40,074 nucleotides of DNA from positions 1 through 40,074 of the forward strand of contig CAIMEB010000259.1 of NCBI GenBank assembly GCA_903839855.1, in the 5' to 3' direction. Shown in pieces: positions 1 to 9,739 of the stretch. Made by a program: the position numbers and the translations under genes. Source of the DNA: an uncultured Methylococcaceae bacterium (GTDB taxonomy: Bacteria; Pseudomonadota; Gammaproteobacteria; Methylococcales; Methylomonadaceae). Position 1 is the stretch's first letter, and every line of letters starts with the position of its first letter. A model generated the notes under the pieces. The model ran no database searches. It saw nothing but the letters and a program-made list of their open reading frames with translations, and was not told the DNA's origin.

Positions 1-317
1 TTCTTAAATTTAAGAAACAGCTAAGCCGTTTATCTTTAAAGTCACTGGCCGTTTTTTAATGGCTACGGTAGCTTGTTGTTAATTTTTTATTGACATCAAA
101 AGTGTCAACTACTTTTAGGCTGCTATGAAGGATGCCAAAAAATACAACAATATTTGAAAGTATATTCATGCGACACCACCACACTTAGAATAAATACCAA
201 TTGGTTAACCTTGTAAGGATTAACACCTAAAGTGAGGTATTATATTAATTCATAAAATCAATAAGATCTAGAAAAATAACCATTGTTTTAAAAAAACCGG
301 AGCGAGGTTAGATCGGG
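1..317. other. Intergenic stretch at the left window edge
   Basis: No convincing gene is visible. The first 16 bases form a perfect AT-rich palindrome (TTCTTAAA/TTTAAGAA). Around 89-107 there is an inverted TTGACA...TGTCAA pair with a 7-base spacer, which could be a small operator or chance in AT-rich DNA. The stretch lies downstream of the minus-strand oxidoreductase and I see no clear terminator. Confidence 0.4.
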
Positions 318-1763
318 TTATTGTTGGTTTATAATGGCCTTAACGACCCGTATAGCTGAGTGTGAAGCGCCATTGGAATGAGTGTCTTCGGTAAAATCAC
401 CCGCAAAATAAATGCGGCCTTGTGGCTGCCTTAACGAATCAGAAAGACTGTCAAAGCGCGATCTACCCACAGGCCACGAAGCAATAGCATGTGGATGGTA
501 ACGATAAAAGATCATTTGCTTAACCGATGACCTGAAACCAGGCCACTGTTTCTCAAAAGCCACCGTTAGCGCTTCCTGAACATCCTCTGACCCACCACTC
601 ACCCTACTATTGAGGCGGTCAGCATGAGCGCCATTAACCAGTAAATTTAATACTGCATCTTTATGGGGTTCAGACTTTCCCTCATAAATAACACCTAGAA
701 GACTATCCGAAATAATGGGCAGAATACTGGCATTCTGAGTCTTCCAAAAATGGCTGGCCTTATTATCCACCAGCACATGTGCAGTAAAATAAGACCCACC
801 CGATTGCGTTTGTATCGCTTCTTTTCTATCTTTAGACAAGGGAGGGCTAAACTGAATATCATTCAGCCTAAACAAGGGTACGGTAGTAATGACGTATTTT
901 GCACGGTAACGTTGCTGTTTAAAAGTACCCATATCTGACGTGGTGACTTCCACACCTGTATCAGTTGATTTAATATGAGTGACGAGTTTATTAAGATGGA
1001 TGTTGCCAGTACCGATAAAATTGGCTATGGTTTGTGCAGCCCGTTGATTACCACCCACTACATGATAAGGGGGTTGACCTTCCCCTGAAAGCAAATACCA
1101 TTCTGCAATGCCATCCAGTGCACAGATTTTAGTCCATGAGGTAGCAAACTCCGGCTCGGTTTGAATACGCACAAATTCTTGAGCTTTGGAAGAGAGTCCA
1201 CTGGTTTGATGTATCCAGTCAGCAAATGACAGGTCGATTAGCGGTAACAGGTTATTTGCCAAGGGATGCTGGTCAAGTTGCTTGTAAAGCCCAACCATTT
1301 TTTGATCCCATTCTTTATAAGCTTTCATTTCATCAACACTCAGCACAGACGCGAGAAAGTCCTGATTGCTTTTATGCATAAAAGGATAAAGTATGCCTTT
1401 ATAGTAAAAACTTGAAAAACTGGTGTAGAAAGTTTCCAGCGGAATTTTAAGCTCACGCATAAGATCAAGCGCCGGATTGCTTTCCCAAAATTCTTCTAAC
1501 CCAACCTCTGCGTGAGCATTATCAGCATAATTAGCAGTACGGATACGCCCCCCGATATGTGGACTCATTTCCAGTATAACGGCTTTTTTACCTGCCTTTT
1601 TTAAATAATAGGCTGAACTTAAACCCGACAAACCTGCACCTACAATCAAAACATCAGGGCTATTTTTATCGGCACATACCCCGCCAGATCGACAACTAAT
1701 CAAGAGAATAAAAAGAGAGCGTAATAAAAAACGAGGCAGGCTTTTAAGAAAGGAGAATGTCAT
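318..1763 (-). CDS. Secreted FAD-dependent amine-oxidase-like oxidoreductase
   Basis: Seen: 481 residues. A hydrophobic export signal (about residues 8-24) ends in a lipobox-like LISC with Cys24, followed by an FAD-binding Rossmann motif (GAGLSG, residues 42-47), an acidic strand end at Glu65, and GGR (71-73) typical of the flavin amine oxidase/phytoene desaturase superfamily. Near the C terminus RIYFAGDFTED followed by SNGASHSA is the second FAD-contacting motif of monoamine-oxidase folds. Family knowledge: these enzymes oxidise amines or amino acids with FAD and O2, releasing H2O2. The substrate here is unknown. The gene starts 37 bases after the MACPF gene on the same strand, so the two are probably co-transcribed. 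Export, if real, would place the enzyme in the periplasm or on a membrane as a lipoprotein. No strong ribosome binding site is visible before the chosen ATG. Confidence 0.8.
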   Translation of the reverse strand: MTFSFLKSLPRFLLRSLFILLISCRSGGVCADKNSPDVLIVGAGLSGLSSAYYLKKAGKKAVILEMSPHIGGRIRTANYADNAHAEVGLEEFWESNPALDLMRELKIPLETFYTSFSSFYYKGILYPFMHKSNQDFLASVLSVDEMKAYKEWDQKMVGLYKQLDQHPLANNLLPLIDLSFADWIHQTSGLSSKAQEFVRIQTEPEFATSWTKICALDGIAEWYLLSGEGQPPYHVVGGNQRAAQTIANFIGTGNIHLNKLVTHIKSTDTGVEVTTSDMGTFKQQRYRAKYVITTVPLFRLNDIQFSPPLSKDRKEAIQTQSGGSYFTAHVLVDNKASHFWKTQNASILPIISDSLLGVIYEGKSEPHKDAVLNLLVNGAHADRLNSRVSGGSEDVQEALTVAFEKQWPGFRSSVKQMIFYRYHPHAIASWPVGRSRFDSLSDSLRQPQGRIYFAGDFTEDTHSNGASHSAIRVVKAIINQQ

Positions 1764-1800
1764 TCGAATCGCTATTGATTAAAGTTATATTTTAAGTTCA

Positions 1801-3528
1801 TTAGAACCCAAAACGTTGTCTATGCAAAGATATGCTAGATCTAGCGGGCTTATCGTGTAATAACGACAGATCCACGTTTCTCACTCCAATTGCGTAAACT
1901 GTTAGCGTTGCAATAGAGCTTAGTTCATGGTCTTTGGCAATAGCATACCAGTTATTCGCATCTAATGGGAATGACTGAAAAAGCATATTTCCTTCACCTG
2001 CACCACAGTCAACAAATGCACCGCCTCCGACTGTAGTTGTACCACTGGGTGCCGCCACAGTTGATTCTGGATGTGCATTGGGATTTGAAGAAGCCTGCTC
2101 ATATTGAGTTGTTATAGCGTGTAATCCAAAGAAGCGACTTTGAGCCGTTGAACTCCACTTAACTCCGATTGCATACGCAGTGATTGTCGCTGGACAGGAA
2201 TTGATGTGATCCTTTGATGCCACCGACCAAGTACCCGCAGAAGCGGGGTATGAGGCTGTCAAATAGTTACCCACACCCATATAAGTGGTTTGTGCTCCAC
2301 CGCCAGTCATGGCGTAATCAGAATCTACGCTGATTGAAGCAGTGGGGTGTGCAACTAATGTGGATACACTAGAAAAAACCTTAACATCAAGCCAATTATA
2401 GGGATCATAAACCGCAACCGCATAAACCGTGAGTATTGCCTTATCAGGCACTACAGCATCTTTAGCTTTAGCTGACCACTGGTTGTCGCCGATTGGGTAA
2501 GACGCGGTGAGTAACTCGCCATCCCCCTGACAAACCACTTTTGCTCCACCCGAAAGGATCTTATAACCGTTAGGGACTTCGACAATGGATGTCGGATATT
2601 CAGTCTGGGTTGACGCTGCACAGAAAATGCGTACACTTAGAGGTGGGTTCAAGAAGTCTGGGAGTGCTGCTTTAAGTTGATCGTATCGAGACCCTACAGG
2701 CAGGAGTTTATAAATCGGCACAAGTGCGTCGTCACTAACCCCAGTGTTGAAATCGATGAATGCAGGAAAATCTGTGATTGTAAATTGCCAGTCAGCCAAA
2801 GTCGTTTTTGTGGTATTACCTCCAACAAGAATTAACGATGACGATGACTGGTAAGTTTCACTGGATTGCTGACTATCGTAAGAAAAACTTCCTCCGGTTT
2901 TAAAACTACCCACGACGCTTGCGTACGCGGCTGATAAGTCAGCTTTGAAGGTTTGATCTGAATACTGACTCTTAAATTGACTGTAAAGTGATAAAGAAGC
3001 CTTTGCCCCCATTAGGATACTCGATGTGTAGTGAGTACCATGTTTTTTATAAAACTCAGTAGGCGACATTAAACCTTTTAGATCTGCCTCAAAGGTTGGA
3101 TCCAACAACCCATCCAGGTTATAGGGGAGAGTCAGGCTGTATAATTGCTGTTCAAAAGTATAAGTACCAAAAGAGTATGATTCGGTAGTATCCTCTGTCA
3201 TATCAAAGGATGATTCCACTGTGCCAGAAAAACCGCCATAGCCGCCACCGGCTTGAAGGCTGGCGGTGATACGCTTCATGTAAGTATCCCGACCCGAGCC
3301 GATAACCTGATCAGCTTTGGATCTGTTTCCAACAGCCACTATGAACCCTTTTGGGACGTTATAGTTTTTGGATAAAACGTGTACCTGTTCCCATTTTGCC
3401 GGGTCAGAGGGTAACTTAAGAAACGATGTAATGGAATTCCAGTCTGCATAGGACGCTGTCTTGGTGTTCACGCCCCCGCCAATCTTGTCGAGGCCCGGTA
3501 GTTGATTTTGTATTTGCGAAAAGGGCAT
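1801..3528 (-). CDS. MACPF-domain protein with three C-terminal repeats
   Basis: Seen: 575 residues from the ATG at 3528, which has AAAGGA about 7 bases upstream. A longer frame to 3642 exists, but its extra 38 residues have no visible ribosome site. Residues about 1-300 contain the membrane attack complex/perforin signature (Tyr160, then HGTHY at 163-167) and Gly/Ser/Thr-rich segments before and after it, as in the membrane-inserting helices of the family. Residues about 305-376, 393-456 and 483-551 are three copies of one module: a GGGA-type turn, LTASYP, a conserved Trp, AKDH and T(L/I)TVYAIGV. No signal peptide is visible. Known: MACPF proteins oligomerise into pores or act in adhesion, and several bacterial ones carry C-terminal beta-rich targeting domains. 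Inferred: the three modules form such a domain. It lies immediately upstream of the FAD oxidase gene. Target and export route are unknown. Confidence 0.85.
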   Translation of the reverse strand: MPFSQIQNQLPGLDKIGGGVNTKTASYADWNSITSFLKLPSDPAKWEQVHVLSKNYNVPKGFIVAVGNRSKADQVIGSGRDTYMKRITASLQAGGGYGGFSGTVESSFDMTEDTTESYSFGTYTFEQQLYSLTLPYNLDGLLDPTFEADLKGLMSPTEFYKKHGTHYTSSILMGAKASLSLYSQFKSQYSDQTFKADLSAAYASVVGSFKTGGSFSYDSQQSSETYQSSSSLILVGGNTTKTTLADWQFTITDFPAFIDFNTGVSDDALVPIYKLLPVGSRYDQLKAALPDFLNPPLSVRIFCAASTQTEYPTSIVEVPNGYKILSGGAKVVCQGDGELLTASYPIGDNQWSAKAKDAVVPDKAILTVYAVAVYDPYNWLDVKVFSSVSTLVAHPTASISVDSDYAMTGGGAQTTYMGVGNYLTASYPASAGTWSVASKDHINSCPATITAYAIGVKWSSTAQSRFFGLHAITTQYEQASSNPNAHPESTVAAPSGTTTVGGGAFVDCGAGEGNMLFQSFPLDANNWYAIAKDHELSSIATLTVYAIGVRNVDLSLLHDKPARSSISLHRQRFGF

Positions 3529-3810
3529 ATTAGTTCCTTTATTAATTAATAAATATTGAGCAGTATAATTTTTGAATGAAAAGTTATACCTATCAACCGG
3601 ATTTACCGTGTGTATAAGTGTGTATAAAGTTAAGAATGACACTTCGACAAAAATTGACCTTAGCTGTTGGAGTGAGTTTTACAAAGTCTAATAGTACTTT
3701 ATATTTTTTCAAGAATTACTCTTATATTGGAGAGATGGGAGGGTCTAACAATAAGCTTTAAGTTAAACTGTTGATGATTGTAGAGCGTTTTAATCTACAG
3801 AGAAATACGT

Positions 3811-3984
3811 ATGAATACCTATCTGACCCGCACAGAGGCGTTGTGGTTATTATCGGGTAATCGTAACTGGCTTGCTGAAAACAATGTGCTGTTACAGAAA
3901 AACTTAAACTATCCAGCGATAACAGCCAGAACCCATGGAAAGCTTAAGAAAAAGCAGAAATCGGATAATAACAAGACTATTTAA
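3811..3984 (+). CDS. Small hypothetical protein (57 aa)
   Basis: An ATG frame of 57 codons begins NTYLTRTEALWLLSGNRNW and ends in a Lys-rich tail. An AGAGAAA stretch about 10 bases upstream could serve as a weak ribosome site, and a rho-independent terminator follows 6 bases after the stop. The first half could form a helix-turn-helix-like pair of helices, but I do not recognise the family. It may be a gene remnant instead. It stands alone between the MACPF gene, which points away, and glnA, which converges on it. Confidence 0.35.
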   Translation: MNTYLTRTEALWLLSGNRNWLAENNVLLQKNLNYPAITARTHGKLKKKQKSDNNKTI

Positions 3985-3990
3985 CACACA

Positions 3991-4027
3991 AAAAACCCCG
4001 CTATGTCAGATAACCAGCAGGGTTTTT
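3991..4027. terminator. Bidirectional rho-independent terminator
   Basis: A hairpin with 12-base arms at 3991-4002 and 4016-4027 (AAAAACCCCGCT against AGCAGGGTTTTT, one C/A mismatch) is flanked by A and T runs on either side. It sits between the converging 57-aa gene and glnA and would serve both. Confidence 0.75.
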
Positions 4028-4068
4028 AGTAGATGACATTCAGCCTGTATAGAACAGACTTAATAATT

Positions 4069-5478
4069 TTACAAGCTGTAGTACAAGTCGTATTCAGCTG
4101 GGTGAGTGCTCATCCGTAAACGAGTGACTTCTTCCATCTTCAACGCGATATAACCATCAATCACGTCATCAGTGAAAACGCCACCTTTTTTCAGGAAGTC
4201 ACGATCTGAATCTAAGGCTTCTAAGGCTTGATCAAATGAATGACACACTTGTGGGATAAGCTTTGCTTCTTCTGCTGGTAAATCATACAAATCTTTATCC
4301 ATTGCATCGCCAGGATGAATTTTGTTTTGAATACCATCTAAACCAGCCATTAACATAGCAGAGAATGCTAAGTAGGGGTTAGCGGTTGAATCAGGGAAAC
4401 GCACTTCAATACGACGACCTTTTGGATTGTTTACAAAAGGAATACGAATAGACGCTGAACGGTTACGTGCTGAGTAAGCCAACATAACAGGGGCTTCAAA
4501 ACCAGGTACTAACCGTTTGTAACTGTTAGTTGACGCATTGGTAAAGGCATTTAAAGCTCTAGCGTGTTTAATGATACCGCCAATATAGTACAACGCTGTT
4601 TCAGATAAACCGCCGTATAAATCACCCGTAAACAGATTTTTACCGTCTTTTGCTAACGATTGGTGTACGTGCATACCACTACCGTTATCACCGACTAAAG
4701 GTTTAGGCATAAATGTCGCTGTTTTGCCATAAGCATGGGCAATGTTAGCCACAACATATTTTAATTCCAATACTTCATCGGCTTTTTTAACCAAAGTGTT
4801 AAATCTAACGCCGATTTCACATTGACCCGCAGTCGCAACTTCGTGGTGATGAACCTCAACGACCATACCCATTTCTTCTAACGTGGTACACATTGCAGAA
4901 CGGATGTCCTGGAAAGAATCAACTGGAGGCACTGGAAAATAACCGCCTTTAACGCCTGGACGGTGACCGGTGTTACCATCAGGATATACTTTTTCGGAGT
5001 TCCAACCCGCTTCTTGAGAATCAATTTTATAAAATGAGCCACTGATATCAGTACCCCAACGGACATCATCAAATATGAAGAATTCATTCTCCGGGCCGAA
5101 GAACGCAGTGTCTGCAATGCCAGTTGATTTTAAATATTGCTCTGCACGTTTAGCTAAAGAACGTGGGTCACGCTCATAGCCTTGCAAATTTTTTGGCTCA
5201 ATGATGTCACAACGCAAAATGAGTGTGTTGTCATCAAAAAATGGGTCAATAACCGCTGTTGATGGATCAGGCAATAAAATCATGTCTGATTCATTGATAT
5301 GCTTCCAGCCCGCGACAGAAGAACCATCGAACATGTTACCTTCTTCAAAGGTATCTTCATCGATAGAATGCGCTGGAAATGTAACGTGTTGTTCTTTACC
5401 ACGGGTGTCACAAAAACGAAAATCAACAAACTTGATATCGTTTTCTTCAATTAGTTTTAATACTTTTTTTACTGACAT
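4069..5478 (-). CDS. glnA: Glutamine synthetase type I
   Basis: Makes glutamine from glutamate, ammonia and ATP as a cytoplasmic dodecamer, the main ammonium-assimilation enzyme. Seen: 469 residues, the usual bacterial GSI-beta length. The beta-grasp N-terminal part contains FDGSSVAGW. The catalytic part contains [12 protein letters not shown], the [10 protein letters not shown] loop and the NRSASIRIP region. The conserved adenylylation tyrosine is Tyr398 in LYDLP, so activity is probably controlled by GlnE adenylylation. AAGGGGAC about 9 bases before the ATG supports the start. The long 5' region shared with the divergent porin gene carries NtrC-type elements, and a weak -24/-12-like element faces glnA. 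A terminator lies 42 bases beyond the stop. Identification is secure. Confidence 0.97.
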   Translation of the reverse strand: MSVKKVLKLIEENDIKFVDFRFCDTRGKEQHVTFPAHSIDEDTFEEGNMFDGSSVAGWKHINESDMILLPDPSTAVIDPFFDDNTLILRCDIIEPKNLQGYERDPRSLAKRAEQYLKSTGIADTAFFGPENEFFIFDDVRWGTDISGSFYKIDSQEAGWNSEKVYPDGNTGHRPGVKGGYFPVPPVDSFQDIRSAMCTTLEEMGMVVEVHHHEVATAGQCEIGVRFNTLVKKADEVLELKYVVANIAHAYGKTATFMPKPLVGDNGSGMHVHQSLAKDGKNLFTGDLYGGLSETALYYIGGIIKHARALNAFTNASTNSYKRLVPGFEAPVMLAYSARNRSASIRIPFVNNPKGRRIEVRFPDSTANPYLAFSAMLMAGLDGIQNKIHPGDAMDKDLYDLPAEEAKLIPQVCHSFDQALEALDSDRDFLKKGGVFTDDVIDGYIALKMEEVTRLRMSTHPAEYDLYYSL

Positions 5479-5533
5479 TTAAAAAGTCCCCTTAGTGTAA
5501 GTTATTATTATGTATCTCTGTGTTTTCCCAAAC

Positions 5534-5549
5534 GCTATAAAGATACCAT
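5534..5549 (-). promoter_or_regulatory. Weak sigma-54-like promoter candidate for glnA
   Basis: On the minus strand ATGGTATCTTTATAGC keeps the GG-N10-GC spacing of -24/-12 promoters but lacks the CAC of TGGCAC and the TTGC of the -12 box. It lies about 55 bases before the glnA ATG. No better minus-strand candidate was found in this gap. It may be a chance match, with glnA using a sigma-70 promoter. Confidence 0.3.
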
Positions 5550-5743
5550 TTTTATAGATCAGTTAGCCACTAAAAAGTAACAATGGACACCTATTTACCC
5601 TCAAACTAACAAGTTACATGATCTAAACTACGAATCACCTTACACTTTATGTAATACGATGCACCAAAATACAGTCGTCAATTTGCTAATACACAACAAA
5701 GTATAGTTTTTTGCACACTTTTAAAACAAACTCACCGATAATT

Positions 5744-5760
5744 CGCACCACTACTGTGCA
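5744..5760. promoter_or_regulatory. NtrC-type binding site upstream of the porin gene
   Basis: CGCAC-CACTACT-GTGCA has the GCAC-N7-GTGC palindrome and 17-bp length of NtrC enhancer sites. Its centre lies about 98 bases before the predicted start of the sigma-54 transcript at about 5850, a normal enhancer distance. Single TGCAC half sites occur nearby at 5660-5664 and 5712-5716. The site could also serve the divergent glnA. Confidence 0.7.
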
Positions 5761-5821
5761 TAATAAATAATAATGTCTCTTAAAATAAACTAATCTGCTG
5801 TTTTAAACAGACTATATAGCG

Positions 5822-5838
5822 TTGGCACATATCCTGCT
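5822..5838 (+). promoter_or_regulatory. Sigma-54 promoter of the porin gene
   Basis: TTGGCACATATCCTGCT matches the -24/-12 consensus: TGGCAC with GG at 5824-5825, exactly ten bases, then GC at 5836-5837. Transcription would begin near 5850, about 80 bases before the porin ATG. Together with the upstream NtrC-type palindrome this indicates nitrogen-limitation control. Confidence 0.8.
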
Positions 5839-5932
5839 TTTATATCTTACAGTGTTCATTGCCTAGTTATCAATGGAGTTGTTATTTAACAACAGAGCAC
5901 CTTTTTTTTAAGTTATATTAAGAGGAATTAAA

Positions 5933-7276
5933 ATGAAACAATCATCTAAACGCAAAAGCCAGACCATCATCGCTGCTGCGAGTAGTCTTTTGTCACTTAC
6001 AGTGGGCGTAGCATCTGTTCACGCCGAAGGCATGGTTTCATCATTAACTAAATACGATCTTAACGAAAGTAAATTCTTAAAAGACAATGGTATTGTTGTC
6101 GGTGGTTGGGGCAACGCAGGCATTACTTATAATGCTAATGAACCTTCTAACGGTTTTAACGGCCCGGTTACCTTTGGTGACAGAGCAGGTGAATTTCAAT
6201 TAAACCAATTAAATTTATTTATTCAAAAAGCTGTGGCAACAGAAGGCAATAAATGGGATTTTGGTGGTCGCTTTGACGCAATGTTCGGTACTGATTCAAT
6301 CTTTACCCAAGCTTACGGCGTTCCTGCTTATGATGTTAACTCTGCAGAAGCTAAAAGCAGAAGTAACTGGGATCTTAACATCTTAGGCACTGGCGGTAAC
6401 CGTTTTTACGGCATGGCCTTACCACAAGCCTATGCAGAAAGTTACGTACCCATTGGTAATGGCCTTAATATTAAAGCGGGGCACTTTTACACGCCGATTG
6501 GCTTTGAAACAGTACCGTCACCGGACAACTTCTTTTACACACATGCTTATACCATGCAATATGGCGAACCGTTCACCCACACAGGAGTCATGGGTAACTA
6601 CGCCATTGATGGCAACTGGGCTGTCATGGGCGGCGTAACGACGGGTAGTGCAACCGGTGGCTGGGATGGTGGCTTTAATAAACAATTAGGCAACTGGGGC
6701 GGTTTATTCGGCACCACTTGGACAAGTACGGATAAAGCGACATCTGCAAACATCAGCGGTACTTACAGCGGCACTTCAGAGCAAAACAGCAGTCCTTTTG
6801 CCATGTATAGTATCGTGTTAAAACACAACATTACTGATAGAACTCATTTAATGTTGCAACATGACCACGGCTTTGCTGATAAAACTTATAACTGGGCAAC
6901 ACTAACCCCTAATTCTTTAGATGCACAATGGTACGGCGTTAACTCTCATTTATACTACGACATCAAAGACAACTTATCTGTAGGTCTTCGTGCTGAATGG
7001 TTCCGTGACCAAAACGGCTTTAGAGTATGCTCACCCGGTCGAGTTGCTGCTGCAACTAACGGCGCTGGCTATAGCTATGCAGCTCCTGGTAGCGCAAGCG
7101 TCTGCAATGCTGCCAGTTATTATGAAGTGACTGCTGGCTTAAACTGGAAGCCCGTCAAATGGTTAAACTTACGTCCAAATGTTCGATATGACTGGATTGA
7201 TGGCAACAAAGGTTCATTTGCTGACAACAAAACAGCTCAATTTATCTTCTCTAGCGACTTTAACATCACATTCTAA
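5933..7276 (+). CDS. Outer-membrane beta-barrel porin, putative nitrogen-regulated
   Basis: Seen: 447 residues with a classical signal peptide (basic N terminus, hydrophobic core, cleavage expected after SVHA at about residue 31). The mature part is rich in alternating aromatic/polar strands, Gly, Asn and Trp, and ends in SSDFNITF with a terminal Phe, the usual last-strand signature of outer-membrane barrels. The segments VVGGWGNAGITYN, FQLNQLNLFIQK and FYTPIGFETVPSPDNFFYTH resemble the BBP2/OmpL-like porin family (PF07642), which I infer by eye. GAGG lies about 9 bases before the ATG. The promoter region carries a near-consensus sigma-54 promoter and an NtrC-type site, and the gene sits between two glutamine synthetase genes. 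Inferred role: outer-membrane uptake of a small nitrogen compound when ammonium is short. The substrate is unknown. Confidence 0.8.
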   Translation: MKQSSKRKSQTIIAAASSLLSLTVGVASVHAEGMVSSLTKYDLNESKFLKDNGIVVGGWGNAGITYNANEPSNGFNGPVTFGDRAGEFQLNQLNLFIQKAVATEGNKWDFGGRFDAMFGTDSIFTQAYGVPAYDVNSAEAKSRSNWDLNILGTGGNRFYGMALPQAYAESYVPIGNGLNIKAGHFYTPIGFETVPSPDNFFYTHAYTMQYGEPFTHTGVMGNYAIDGNWAVMGGVTTGSATGGWDGGFNKQLGNWGGLFGTTWTSTDKATSANISGTYSGTSEQNSSPFAMYSIVLKHNITDRTHLMLQHDHGFADKTYNWATLTPNSLDAQWYGVNSHLYYDIKDNLSVGLRAEWFRDQNGFRVCSPGRVAAATNGAGYSYAAPGSASVCNAASYYEVTAGLNWKPVKWLNLRPNVRYDWIDGNKGSFADNKTAQFIFSSDFNITF

Positions 7277-7303
7277 ACGATTTATAGTTAACAGCGCTCC
7301 ATC

Positions 7304-7329
7304 AAATGCGCCTTCAGGCGCATTTTTGT
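7304..7329 (+). terminator. Rho-independent terminator of the porin gene
   Basis: A perfect 9-bp stem AAATGCGCC/GGCGCATTT with a TTCA tetraloop is followed by a T-rich run, 28 bases after the porin stop. It separates the porin transcript from glnN. Confidence 0.9.
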
Positions 7330-7352
7330 TTCTAGTTACCCACGTAAAGTAA

Positions 7353-7369
7353 CGCACTTAAATTGTGCG
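7353..7369. promoter_or_regulatory. NtrC-type binding site upstream of glnN
   Basis: CGCAC-TTAAATT-GTGCG is a 17-bp palindrome with the GCAC-N7-GTGC layout of NtrC sites. Its centre is about 150 bases before the predicted sigma-54 transcript start at about 7512. It matches the spacing and core of the site upstream of the porin gene. Confidence 0.7.
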
Positions 7370-7483
7370 AAACAACTTAAGCTGCCCCAATAAGATACAT
7401 AGACATATTATCCTTCCAATAATAACCAAGCCATTTAGATCGATATTTCAAGTAGTTAGCCCCTTTCTAAATACCACTAAAAA

Positions 7484-7500
7484 TTGGTTCAAATATTGCA
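7484..7500 (+). promoter_or_regulatory. Sigma-54 promoter of glnN
   Basis: TTGGTTCAAATATTGCA has GG at 7486-7487, exactly ten bases, then GC at 7498-7499, with a consensus TTGCA at -12. The predicted start near 7512 leaves a leader of about 33 bases. This rules out the upstream in-frame start at 7484, which lies inside the promoter. Confidence 0.75.
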
Positions 7501-7543
7501 TATAATTCTACGAATCAAACTCACTACTCTACAGGGGAAAAAT

Positions 7544-9718
7544 ATGACTGGAAATGCGACTCGCATTCAAGCAATCCAAAACATCACTCAACGTCAACCC
7601 GTGTCTGTTTCTAAACCAGACTCATTGGCTAACCTATGGGCTAGTGATGTTTTTACACTCAGTAAAATGAAAGAAAGCCTGCCTAAAGACGTTTTTAAGT
7701 CAGTCAAGAAAACAATTGAAACAGGAGAAGCACTGGATGTTTCAATTGCAGATATAGTCGCCTTAGCCATGAAAGATTGGGCCTTATCAAAAGGTGCATT
7801 ATATTATGCCCACGTCTTTTATCCGTTAACCAATGCTACCGCAGAAAAACACGATGGATTTATTTCTGTCCAGAGCGATGGCTCTGTTATCTCTGAATTT
7901 GGTGGTAAAGTATTAGTACAAGGCGAACCTGACGGCTCATCATTCCCTAATGGTGGCATCCGTTCTACCTTTGAAGCGCGTGGCTATACTGCCTGGGACG
8001 TGACTAGCCCTGCGTATATCATGACGACTGATAACGGCTCTACACTGTGTATTCCTACCGTTTTCGTGTCATGGACAGGTGAAGCCTTAGATAAAAAGAC
8101 TCCGTTACTCCGCGCTAACGCAGCAATGAATAAAGCCGCACAACGGGTATTATCGCTACTGGGTAACACCAATATAGCGCCAGTAAACTCTAGCTGTGGC
8201 GCTGAACAAGAATACTTTTTAGTCGATGCTGGTTTTGTTAACACCCGTCCTGACTTACTCTTATCAGGTCGTACTTTATTAGGCGCAGCATCTGCTAAAG
8301 GCCAACAATTTGACGACCATTACTTTGGAGCGATTCCAGAGCGTGTACAAGTGTTTATGCAAGATGTTGAAGAACAATTGTATCGCTTGGGCATTCCCGC
8401 AAAAACTCGCCACAACGAAGTAGCACCCGGTCAATTTGAAATTGCCCCCTTCCATGAAGCAGCCAACGTCGCCACTGATCATCAACAATTGATCATGACT
8501 GTGTTAAAAAACACCGCAAAAAAACATGGCTTAGTGTGCTTATTACACGAAAAGCCATTCAAAGGCATTAATGGTTCCGGTAAACACGTTAACTGGTCAG
8601 TAGGCAATTCCACTCAAGGTAATTTACTTGATCCAGGGCACACACCTCATTCAAACACGCAGTTCTTATTATTCTGTGGTGCGGTGATTCGTGGCGTGCA
8701 TAAATACGGCCCATTATTACGCGCAGTAATTGCTTCAGCCAGTAACGATCACCGTTTAGGTGCCAATGAAGCGCCCCCAGCAATTATGTCTGTTTACTTA
8801 GGCTCTCAAATTGACAACGTATTTGAACAAATCAGCCAAGGCAAAGTGAGTAGCTCTTTAAATGCAGGTATTATGGATCTAGGTATTTCTACCTTACCTA
8901 CTTTTAATAAAGATGCAGGCGATAGAAACCGTACCTCTCCTTTCGCTTTTACCGGCAACCGTTTTGAATTCCGTGCAGTCGGTTCAGGCCAATCAGTGGC
9001 TGGGCCATTAGTTGCCATGAACACCTTGTTAGCTGATTCACTTAATTGGGTAGCTGACACGTTAGAAGCTAAAATAGCTAAAGGTACTGACTTAGATGCG
9101 GCTATATTAGAAACGCTTAAAGAGATTATCGACAACCACGGTGCGGTTGTATTTGGTGGTAATGGTTATTCTGCTGAATGGCATAAGATAGCCGTTGAAG
9201 AACGTGGCTTAGCGAATCTTAAAACAGCGGCGGATGCACTACCGGTATTAAAAGAAAAATATATTGAAGAATTATTCGATAAACTGGGAGTTTTATCACC
9301 GGTTGAATTAGCCAGCCGTTTTGAAATTTATGCAGAACAATATCTTTTAGCGATTGAAGTGGAAGCTAAATTAATTGTTAGCATGGTTAAAACCGGCATT
9401 TATCCAGCCACTGTTAAGTACTTATCTGAGTTGTCATCCACTTTAACCAGCCTAAAAAGCAATGGTATAGAATTAGATAGCAAACGTTTAAGCCTGATCA
9501 GCACCGGTTTAAATTCATTAACTGAAGCAGTTGATCAATTAAATGCAGCAATTGCAAAACATGATTTTGACACTATTGAAGAACACTTACAATTCAGTGC
9601 AAAAACCATTCGTCCGTTAATGGATGAAGTGCGTGTCTATGCGGATGCACTTGAAACTGAAGTGTCTGACGAATTATGGCCATTCCCAACGTATCAGGAA
9701 ATGTTGTTTATTAAATAA
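7544..9718 (+). CDS. glnN: Glutamine synthetase type III
   Basis: A second glutamine synthetase, of the large hexameric/dodecameric GSIII class common in Bacteroidetes and cyanobacteria. Seen: 724 residues from the ATG at 7544 (AGGGG 6-9 bases upstream), starting [14 protein letters not shown], the usual GSIII N terminus. Class motifs include [41 protein letters not shown] and [14 protein letters not shown], followed by the long C-terminal extension typical of GSIII. No adenylylation-type LYDLP tyrosine is visible, as expected for the class. The sigma-54 promoter and NtrC-type palindrome suggest it is induced when nitrogen is scarce, as a supplement to GlnA, which lies 2 kb away behind the porin gene. 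Confidence 0.95.
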   Translation: MTGNATRIQAIQNITQRQPVSVSKPDSLANLWASDVFTLSKMKESLPKDVFKSVKKTIETGEALDVSIADIVALAMKDWALSKGALYYAHVFYPLTNATAEKHDGFISVQSDGSVISEFGGKVLVQGEPDGSSFPNGGIRSTFEARGYTAWDVTSPAYIMTTDNGSTLCIPTVFVSWTGEALDKKTPLLRANAAMNKAAQRVLSLLGNTNIAPVNSSCGAEQEYFLVDAGFVNTRPDLLLSGRTLLGAASAKGQQFDDHYFGAIPERVQVFMQDVEEQLYRLGIPAKTRHNEVAPGQFEIAPFHEAANVATDHQQLIMTVLKNTAKKHGLVCLLHEKPFKGINGSGKHVNWSVGNSTQGNLLDPGHTPHSNTQFLLFCGAVIRGVHKYGPLLRAVIASASNDHRLGANEAPPAIMSVYLGSQIDNVFEQISQGKVSSSLNAGIMDLGISTLPTFNKDAGDRNRTSPFAFTGNRFEFRAVGSGQSVAGPLVAMNTLLADSLNWVADTLEAKIAKGTDLDAAILETLKEIIDNHGAVVFGGNGYSAEWHKIAVEERGLANLKTAADALPVLKEKYIEELFDKLGVLSPVELASRFEIYAEQYLLAIEVEAKLIVSMVKTGIYPATVKYLSELSSTLTSLKSNGIELDSKRLSLISTGLNSLTEAVDQLNAAIAKHDFDTIEEHLQFSAKTIRPLMDEVRVYADALETEVSDELWPFPTYQEMLFIK

Positions 9719-9739
9719 AGTAAGACACAATAATAAAAA

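Noticed and set aside
3529-3642. Upstream extension of the MACPF gene
   Set aside because: The extra 38 residues precede an ATG with a good ribosome site and show no signal peptide or conserved content.
7484-7543. Upstream extension of glnN
   Set aside because: It would begin inside the sigma-54 promoter, and the ATG at 7544 gives the normal GSIII N terminus.
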